The notes under the pieces are model-generated. The model saw nothing but the letters and a program-made list of their open reading frames with translations. It had not been told where the DNA came from and did no database searches. The position numbers and the translations under genes are program-made. This document shows positions 13,068 to 18,163 of a DNA stretch of 18,163 nucleotides, piece after piece (within the stretch, counting starts at the first letter, position 1; every line of letters starts with the position of its first letter). The stretch comes from JACPGQ01 sp039798685 (lineage in GTDB: Bacteria > Patescibacteriota > Microgenomatia > Levybacterales > UBA12049). The DNA lies in contig JBDKFM010000026.1 of assembly GCA_039798685.1 (NCBI GenBank), forward strand, positions 1 through 18,163. Direction: 5' to 3'.

Positions 13068-14150
13068 TTACCCGAGGTAGTCTTTGAGCTTATTGCCACG
13101 AGAAGGGTGGCGGAGCTTACGAAGTGCCTTTGCCTCAATCTGGCGAATACGCTCACGGGTAACAGCAAACATTCTTCCTACTTCTTCAAGTGTTTTCGGA
13201 CGACCGTCTTTCAAACCAAACCGCTCTTCAAGCACGCGTCTTTCACGGTCTGAGAGGGTGCCAAGCACCTGCTCAACTTGCTCCTTAAGTAACTCACGTG
13301 ATGCTGAATCAAAGAGTGTCGGTGCAGATGAATCATGGATGAAATCACCAAGACGTGAGTCTTCTTCGTCACCAACAGGTGCTTCAAGAGAGGCAGGATT
13401 CTGTGAAATTTTTATAATCTCAAGCGCCTTATCAGGCTCAATCCCGAGTGCCTTCGCGACTTCTTCCGGTGTCGGCTCACGACCAAGCTCCTGCATCAGC
13501 TTTCGCGACATACGAAGGAATCTATTGATATTTTCAACCATATGGACCGGAATCCTGATTGTTCTTGCCTGATCTGCAATTGCGCGGGTCACGCTCTGAC
13601 GGATCCACCATGTCGCATAGGTTGAAAATTTATACCCACGCCTCCAGTCGTACTTCTCGACTGCGCGGATAAGCCCCTGATTTCCTTCCTGAATAAGATC
13701 CAGAAGCGAAAGACCGCGACCAATGTATTTTTTGGCGATAGAAACAACGAGGCGAAGATTGGAGTTAATAAGAATCTTTTTTGCTTCCCGATCACCCTTC
13801 TCAACTCGTTTTGCGAGCTCGATTTCCTGATTGAAATTAAGAAGAGGGATACGGCCGATCTCCTTAAGGTACATTCTAACCGGATCAGAGACAGTGCCCT
13901 CCGTGAGGACAGTAAGCGCCTCAAGTTCTTTTTCAAGATCCTCAATAGGCTTTTGATTATCCTGCTCCTGAGTAACAGATTCAAATACGTCGATATCTGC
14001 CTTCATGAGCTTGTCATACAAGCTATCAAGCTCTTCAAGATGTTCTTCGGGTTTTGAATAAATACCGAGTATCTCGTCCTGGGTGATATATCCCCGCTTC
14101 TTCGCAGAAGTGACGATATCGGTGAGCATGTTGGTAAGTTTTGCTTTCAT
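13068..14150 (-). CDS. rpoD: Primary sigma factor RpoD (SigA)
   Basis: A 360-residue housekeeping sigma. Region 1.1-like ITQDEILGIYSK lies at about 22-33. Region 1.2 is DPVRMYLKEIGRIPLL (89-104). Region 2 includes NLRLVVSIAKKYIGRGLSLLDLIQEGNQGL, then the -10-reading KFSTYATWWIRQSVTRAIADQARTIRIP (174-201). Region 3.0 is PVHMVENINR, keeping His203 and Glu206, which contact the extended -10 TG. Region 4.2 is KTLEEVGRMFAVTRERIRQIEAKALRKLRHPSR. The protein is compact, with no large non-conserved insert. A TTG at 14213 is in frame but lies in a terminator-like hairpin, so I chose the ATG at 14150. It lies downstream of dnaG in the classic order. Confidence 0.97.
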   Translation of the reverse strand: MKAKLTNMLTDIVTSAKKRGYITQDEILGIYSKPEEHLEELDSLYDKLMKADIDVFESVTQEQDNQKPIEDLEKELEALTVLTEGTVSDPVRMYLKEIGRIPLLNFNQEIELAKRVEKGDREAKKILINSNLRLVVSIAKKYIGRGLSLLDLIQEGNQGLIRAVEKYDWRRGYKFSTYATWWIRQSVTRAIADQARTIRIPVHMVENINRFLRMSRKLMQELGREPTPEEVAKALGIEPDKALEIIKISQNPASLEAPVGDEEDSRLGDFIHDSSAPTLFDSASRELLKEQVEQVLGTLSDRERRVLEERFGLKDGRPKTLEEVGRMFAVTRERIRQIEAKALRKLRHPSRGNKLKDYLG

Positions 14151-14200
14151 TATATTCTGAGCCTGAATGTTCTTTGTCGCTATGATCTCTACAAACCACG

Positions 14201-14228
14201 AAAAAACCTCCAAATCTCAGATTTGAGG
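14201..14228 (-). terminator. Terminator-like hairpin between dnaG and rpoD
   Basis: On the minus strand, CCTCAAATC (14228-14220), loop TGA, then GATTTGGAGG (14216-14207) pairs with a single bulged G. It is followed at once by six T (14206-14201). It lies 65 bp past the dnaG stop and just after a predicted rpoD promoter. It could end the dnaG transcript or attenuate rpoD. Confidence 0.65.
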
Positions 14229-14243
14229 AATCTCGTCTCCTCT

Positions 14244-14252
14244 ATTTTACCA
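14244..14252 (-). promoter_or_regulatory. Extended -10 upstream of rpoD
   Basis: TGG-TAAAAT in the dnaG-rpoD gap. Predicted transcription starts near 14237, leaving a leader of nearly 90 nt that contains the terminator-like hairpin. Confidence 0.45.
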
Positions 14253-14292
14253 CGAATACGATTATTATTCGAGGTGTAGTTTTATCGGATAC

Positions 14293-16071
14293 TCAACGTG
14301 AATCATTCGCTTTCTTTTCATCAGAAAGCGCCGCAATCCTTCGATACTCATTCAAAAGCTCTTCATGTGGTTCTCCTTTTTTCTCCCTCTCCTCAATTTG
14401 GAGGGAAAGTGACTGTAATGTATGCCGAAGATAGAGCATGCGAAGCTCTGATACTACCCCTTTTAATTCCTTCACGTACGCCTCCAGATCGATAAACTGC
14501 GCCAATGGATACAAAGTCGCTGTATTAAACGATGAGAGTAACTCAGTCGGAAGAAATGATGCTGCTTCCTGGGCAGAAAAACTATTACGTTCAGTCACAA
14601 AATCAGCAAGAAGATACAGTAATTTCTGATTTGCACGCTCTTTCGGAGCAATACCCGAGAGGATACTCATCACTTTTTTCATATGCACCACGGGATTTTC
14701 CGACTGCACAAGCAATGCGACCAAATACTCTTCGAGCACTTCTTCCCTGGGAAGTTTCTCCTTTACTGCCGGAACAGGGATCTGCTCTCGTTTCGGATTT
14801 GTAAACCGTGCCAACTCCCGATAGAGACTCTCAGATGACGTATCAAGAACGCTACTGAGTTTTTTTACATAGTGCTCTTTGATAATTTCATTATGAAGCG
14901 CCGAGAGGAGAGGAAGAAAAAAATCTGCAAGCTCTTTTTTCCCGCCCGCTTCTTTTACTGCAACTTTTTTTGTCATTTTCTCAAGCAAATAATCCAACAC
15001 CGGAACATCGTGCTTCAACGCTGCCTTAAATCCGGAAGCATTTCTTTGTATTGCTTCATCAGGATCTTTTCCCTCAGGAATGACCAGCACTGAGGTAACC
15101 AGATCCTGCGCTTCAAGAAGCGGGAACGACCTCACAAGCGCTTCCTGTCCTGCACTATCGTCATCAAGACACATTGTTACCCGCTTCACATACCGCGAGA
15201 GCAGTTTTACCTGCGCCTGTGTCAGCGCAGTTCCTTTGATTGCCAGCACATTACGTATACCCTCCTGAAAACAGGCAATCACATCAAATTCTCCCTCAAC
15301 CAAAATAGCCTGATCAGTCGTCCGCATGGCATCTTTTGCCATCTCGATACCAAAAAATTGCTCTCCCTTATGATACACAGGTGTCTCTTTGGTGTTGATA
15401 TATTTCGGACCCTGCGTCGTTGCGACTAACACACGTCCTGAAAAACCAACGATATTGTCACGATGGTCAATTAAGGGAAACATAATGCGATCCCTAAAAA
15501 AATCCATGAGTCTTCCCATCCTTTGTATCCCAAGACCACTCTCAACAATATCCTCCTCCGAACAACCTTTCTTCTTCACAAGATACGAAACCAGCGCATC
15601 GCCACTTCCCGGTGCAAAACCGATACGAAATGACTTGAGGGCTCCGTCATTTATTTTTCTCCCTGACAGATACTCCCGTGCATTTTTTCCGGCCATATGG
15701 GTCGTCAGAATATAGTGATAAAACGACGCAGCGAGACGATTAATCTCATAAATTTTCTCCTTCCGGGAGCTCAGCATGCTGTTGCGGGGTCCCTCGTGCA
15801 ATTCAACACCTGCCCGTTTTGCCAAAAAACGAAGTGCTTCAGGGAACTCCATATGCTCATACTCCATGAGAAACGTGTACGCATCGCCTCCTTTTTGACA
15901 ACCAAAGCAGTGCCACATCTGACGCTCAACTGAGACCATAAACGATGGCGTGGTCTCATTATGAAACGGACAATTTGCCTTGAAGTTTCTTCCGGCTTTT
16001 TTAAGAGGAATATATTCCTGAAGGAGAGCGATTATATCCGTCCGCTCACGTACGAGTGCAACATCATCCAT
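14293..16071 (-). CDS. dnaG: DNA primase DnaG
   Basis: A 592-residue primase that makes RNA primers for replication. The N-terminal zinc-binding domain has C34, H37, C55 and C58 (NCPFHNETTPSF, WHCFGCQKGGD). The core has RIGFAPG (149-155) and MFPLIDHRDNIVGFSGR (197-213). The Toprim segment has VEGEFD (258-263) and MCLDDDSAG (300-308). A helicase-binding-like C-terminal region covers about 440-592. The conserved DDVALVRERTDI follows directly after the ATG at 16071. The frame also has a GTG at 16095, eight codons upstream, but it abuts a -10 box. The gene is divergent from the HAD phosphatase gene and upstream of rpoD. Confidence 0.97.
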   Translation of the reverse strand: MDDVALVRERTDIIALLQEYIPLKKAGRNFKANCPFHNETTPSFMVSVERQMWHCFGCQKGGDAYTFLMEYEHMEFPEALRFLAKRAGVELHEGPRNSMLSSRKEKIYEINRLAASFYHYILTTHMAGKNAREYLSGRKINDGALKSFRIGFAPGSGDALVSYLVKKKGCSEEDIVESGLGIQRMGRLMDFFRDRIMFPLIDHRDNIVGFSGRVLVATTQGPKYINTKETPVYHKGEQFFGIEMAKDAMRTTDQAILVEGEFDVIACFQEGIRNVLAIKGTALTQAQVKLLSRYVKRVTMCLDDDSAGQEALVRSFPLLEAQDLVTSVLVIPEGKDPDEAIQRNASGFKAALKHDVPVLDYLLEKMTKKVAVKEAGGKKELADFFLPLLSALHNEIIKEHYVKKLSSVLDTSSESLYRELARFTNPKREQIPVPAVKEKLPREEVLEEYLVALLVQSENPVVHMKKVMSILSGIAPKERANQKLLYLLADFVTERNSFSAQEAASFLPTELLSSFNTATLYPLAQFIDLEAYVKELKGVVSELRMLYLRHTLQSLSLQIEEREKKGEPHEELLNEYRRIAALSDEKKANDSR

Positions 16072-16095
16072 AACTCGTTTCGCTCGTAATTTCAC

Positions 16096-16104
16096 ATATT
16101 ACCA
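16096..16104 (-). promoter_or_regulatory. Proximal extended -10 of dnaG
   Basis: TGG-TAATAT, 24 nt before the ATG at 16071, giving a leader of about 17 nt. The upstream GTG at 16095 would directly abut this box and could not be translated from this promoter. Confidence 0.45.
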
Positions 16105-16110
16105 ATATCA

Positions 16111-16160
16111 AATTTCAAATGAAAAATGATTGACCATTGGAAATTGACAATGAGAAATTC
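16111..16160. repeat. AT-rich degenerate tandem stretch
   Basis: Short related units recur between dnaG and the HAD gene. TGACCATTGGAAAT is followed directly by TGACAATGAGAAAT (11 of 14 identical) and preceded by CAAATTTCAAATGAAAAATG-like units. Similar CAATGAC/TTTCAAAT runs occur between genes in some uncultured bacteria, from memory. No gene is supported here. Confidence 0.4.
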
Positions 16161-16170
16161 TTGCTGTGGT

Positions 16171-16179
16171 ATTGTAGCA
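16171..16179 (-). promoter_or_regulatory. Distal extended -10 of dnaG
   Basis: TGC-TACAAT, the same 9-mer as the upp and purB promoters. It would give a leader of about 95 nt through the AT-rich repeat. Confidence 0.4.
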
Positions 16180-16186
16180 CTATTCG

Positions 16187-16215
16187 TTGCTTTTATTAGC
16201 CTCAGCAATTACAAT
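16187..16215 (+). promoter_or_regulatory. Promoter of the HAD phosphatase gene
   Basis: -35 TTGCTT (16187-16192), a 17-bp spacer and -10 TACAAT (16210-16215), then 9 nt to the ATG at 16225. The predicted leader is about 2 nt. It is back to back with the distal dnaG promoter. Confidence 0.55.
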
Positions 16216-16224
16216 GGCCACACA

Positions 16225-16989
16225 ATGAAATATAAAGCGCTTTTTCTTGATATTGACGGTACAACTGTCTGGTACAAAGATCCGCACACGATCCTCCCAT
16301 CTCCCAGAGTCACAAAAGCAATCATCGAAGCCAGTAAACACGTACATATCTGCCTCGCGACAGGGCGCCCTCTTTTTATGCTTGAACATATTCTCGAAAA
16401 TCTTCAACTCACTGACGGCCTCGCAGTCATCAATGACGGGGCACAACTTATCGATATCACCACCCGAAAGATGCTCTACAAAAAGGCACTCCTCAAAGGG
16501 GATGTCACAAATGTAGCCACGTATCTCGGAGATCACGGACTATCTTTTTATCTCAACGACGGCCTCAGAGACACCACCATAGAAACGATTCCCGCAACAA
16601 GAGAAGTACTCAATATTTTTACCATCCATCAGATGGCTCTTGAAGAAGCGGAGCTACACACACTCGCACTCAGTAAAATTCCGACAATCAAGGTGAGCAT
16701 GACCCATCACGGTACAACCGAAAAGTATGAACTCTTAATCAGCCACGCTGAGGCGACAAAACTTCACGGCATTATCGAAGCGTCACGGATTCTGAAAGTA
16801 AAAAAGGAAGAAACAATCGGTATCGGTGATAGCGGGAATGATTTTCCGCTCCTTATGGCATCCGGTCTCAAGGTAGCGATGGGCAATGCAATTCCCGACC
16901 TCAAAGCAGTTGCTGATTATGTCGCTCCTTCGGTTGAGGAAGATGGTGTCGCAGATGTCATTGAGAAATTCATACTTCCCAAGAAATAA
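16225..16989 (+). CDS. Cof-type HAD-superfamily phosphatase
   Basis: A 254-residue haloacid dehalogenase-type hydrolase of the Cof/YidA kind. Motif I is LDIDGTT (8-14), with nucleophile D9 and acid D11. Motif II is CLATGRP (43-49). Motif III is near K179. Motif IV is IGIGDSGNDFPLL (198-210), followed by AMGNAIPDLKAVADYVAPSVEEDGVADVI, the family's typical end. The cap between motifs II and III is shorter than in many Cof proteins. Substrates are usually sugar phosphates or cofactor phosphates and cannot be assigned here. A frame extension to 16126 gives an unlikely N-terminus and is rejected. purB follows 28 bp later with its own promoter. Confidence 0.93.
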   Translation: MKYKALFLDIDGTTVWYKDPHTILPSPRVTKAIIEASKHVHICLATGRPLFMLEHILENLQLTDGLAVINDGAQLIDITTRKMLYKKALLKGDVTNVATYLGDHGLSFYLNDGLRDTTIETIPATREVLNIFTIHQMALEEAELHTLALSKIPTIKVSMTHHGTTEKYELLISHAEATKLHGIIEASRILKVKKEETIGIGDSGNDFPLLMASGLKVAMGNAIPDLKAVADYVAPSVEEDGVADVIEKFILPKK

Positions 16990-16991
16990 TT

Positions 16992-17005
16992 TTCCTGCTA
17001 CAATA
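16992..17005 (+). promoter_or_regulatory. Promoter of purB
   Basis: TTCCTGCTACAATA contains the extended -10 TGC-TACAAT (16996-17004) just after the HAD stop. It is an exact copy of the 14-mer before upp. The ATG is 13 nt past the -10 box, so a leader of about 6 nt is expected. Confidence 0.55.
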
Positions 17006-17017
17006 ATATAAGCCTAT

Positions 17018-18163
17018 ATGCTGCAAGATGCCCTACCGCTTGAGGAATTAACAAGCCTATCAGTCCTGGACGGACGATATCGCTCGCAAGCAGCACCACT
17101 GGCATCCTACCTCTCAGAATTCAGCCTCATCAGAGTCCGCATCGAAGTTGAAACACTCTTTTTAAGTGCACTTTCAAAAGCAGGAGTTCTCAGAAAACTC
17201 ACAACTGATGAAAAAAAACTACTTGAGTCACTCGGACCTGAGATAACACTTAATGATGTTCATGAGATCAAACGTATCGAGTCCCGTATCAAACACGACG
17301 TCAAATCCGTTGAGATATATCTGAGGGAGAAACTCGGCGCCACATCGCTTCGCGATACACTGGAGATGATCCATTTCGGTCTGACCTCAGAGGATATCAA
17401 TAATCTGTCCTACAGGTTGATGCTGAAACGTGCCGCTGAAAATGTGCTACTTCCGTCTATGACGAGCCTTCTTGAAAAAGTGTGTACGATTGCAAAAGAA
17501 CAAAAAAATACCCCGATGCTCGCCCGGACACATGGTCAGCCGGCGATTCCGACTACACTTGGTAAAGAATTCGTCGTCTTTGCAGACCGTCTCGCAAAAG
17601 AGATGCATCTTCTTCGCCAACATCGTTTTTCAGGTAAGCTCTCAGGTGCAGTTGGCAACTACAACGCCCTGAACATTGCATATCCTGACACCGATTGGAG
17701 AGCATTCTCAAACGCGTTCCTCAAAGACCTTGGCCTTTCGCAAACCGATGCGACCACGCAGACAAATACCTATGAAGACATCATCTCTTTTTTTCAGATC
17801 ATCCAACGTTACAACAATATCCTCGTTGATCTGAGTCAGGATATGTGGCGATATATTTCAGATGGTTGGTTTACGCAGGTGCTCAAAAAAGAAGAGGTTG
17901 GTTCATCAACAATGCCTCAAAAAATCAATCCGATCAGATTTGAGAATAGTGAGGGGAACGCAGGGATGGCAAACGCATTTGTCGATTTTTTCGTTCGCAA
18001 ACTTCCGGTCTCCCGCCTGCAACGCGATCTTTCAGACAGCACAGTCATCAGAAACTTCGGAAGCTGCTTAGGATATTCGCTCCTTGCTTACACTGCAGCC
18101 AAAGACGGCCTGGAACGGATCTCACCAGACCTCAATAAAATTGAGTCAGATCTTCTCTCAGAT
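17018..18163 (+). CDS. purB: Adenylosuccinate lyase (3' end cut by window)
   Basis: 382 codons are present, and about 75 residues should be missing compared with the roughly 456-residue E. coli-type enzyme. PurB removes fumarate from SAICAR and from adenylosuccinate in purine synthesis. The sequence shows LDGRY (18-22), KHDVKSVE (92-99), TSEDINN (123-129), the catalytic-His motif ARTHGQPAIPTT (169-180) and the fumarase/aspartase-superfamily loop GSSTMPQKINP (295-305), followed by FENSEGN. SKLPVSR-like and QRDLSDSTVIRN-like segments also match the E. coli type rather than the shorter Bacillus type. The frame starts at the ATG at 17018. Confidence 0.96.
   Translation, partial: MLQDALPLEELTSLSVLDGRYRSQAAPLASYLSEFSLIRVRIEVETLFLSALSKAGVLRKLTTDEKKLLESLGPEITLNDVHEIKRIESRIKHDVKSVEIYLREKLGATSLRDTLEMIHFGLTSEDINNLSYRLMLKRAAENVLLPSMTSLLEKVCTIAKEQKNTPMLARTHGQPAIPTTLGKEFVVFADRLAKEMHLLRQHRFSGKLSGAVGNYNALNIAYPDTDWRAFSNAFLKDLGLSQTDATTQTNTYEDIISFFQIIQRYNNILVDLSQDMWRYISDGWFTQVLKKEEVGSSTMPQKINPIRFENSEGNAGMANAFVDFFVRKLPVSRLQRDLSDSTVIRNFGSCLGYSLLAYTAAKDGLERISPDLNKIESDLLSD

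Noticed and set aside
14150..14213. Longer rpoD start (TTG at 14213)
   Set aside because: The TTG is inside the terminator-like hairpin and the added 21 residues do not resemble sigma region 1.1.
16126..16224. Longer start for the HAD phosphatase
   Set aside because: The added 33 residues come from the AT-rich repeat and the promoter; the catalytic LDIDGT motif sits at the usual position when the ATG at 16225 is used.
1..18163. CRISPR array, insertion sequence, prophage or recoded stop codons
   Set aside because: No regularly spaced repeats, transposase, integrase or phage structural genes were seen, and TGA serves as a stop in the CorC-like gene, so code 25 (TGA as glycine) is not supported.

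Overview
The window looks like part of a small, AT-leaning bacterial genome that uses the standard code (TGA appears as a stop). The DnaG N-terminus, the compact 360-residue RpoD, the YggT/LapA small membrane genes and the many single-gene units separated by about 100 bp suggest a Patescibacteria (CPR) member, perhaps Microgenomates-like. That placement is inferred from remembered family resemblance, not from a tree.

Layout. Positions 1-910 (minus) hold the 5' part of a QueC-like PP-loop ATP-dependent enzyme cut by the window edge. Positions 1000-2826 (minus) carry small soluble proteins: a GNAT acetyltransferase, DUF1801, DUF1697 and a RidA-family protein. Positions 2860-4122 (minus) form a tight four-gene operon: a 55-aa ribbon-helix-helix regulator, a YggT-family protein, a small membrane protein and a LapA-like protein. 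Its promoter has a near-perfect palindrome between the -35 and -10 boxes. Positions 4238-8932 are an accessory stretch of mostly single genes: SET-domain methyltransferase, PAS protein, RibD/DHFR-like reductase, two small membrane proteins, DUF1428, DUF4287, an unrecognised 187-aa protein and a conserved 135-aa protein. A tRNA-Asn gene lies at 9004-9075 and a DUF457-like membrane protein at 9194-9640.

From 9760 on, the content is more core-like. It holds a CorC/HlyC-type CNNM-CBS protein, uracil phosphoribosyltransferase with a NicO/UreH-like metal transporter, thiamine pyrophosphokinase, rpoD, dnaG, a Cof-type HAD phosphatase and the 5' part of purB. dnaG and rpoD keep the classic macromolecular-synthesis order, with a terminator-like hairpin between them.

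The most striking signal is regulatory. Twelve genes have a recognisable -10 box (TATACT, TACAAT or close, usually preceded by TGN) placed only 6-7 nt before the start codon, so transcription should begin at or within 1-2 nt of the start codon. This predicts widespread leaderless mRNAs, including GTG-initiated ones, and it fixes several start codons. RpoD keeps the His and Glu of region 3.0 that read extended -10 elements. There is no CRISPR array, insertion sequence or phage gene, and no gene-free gap over 300 bp.
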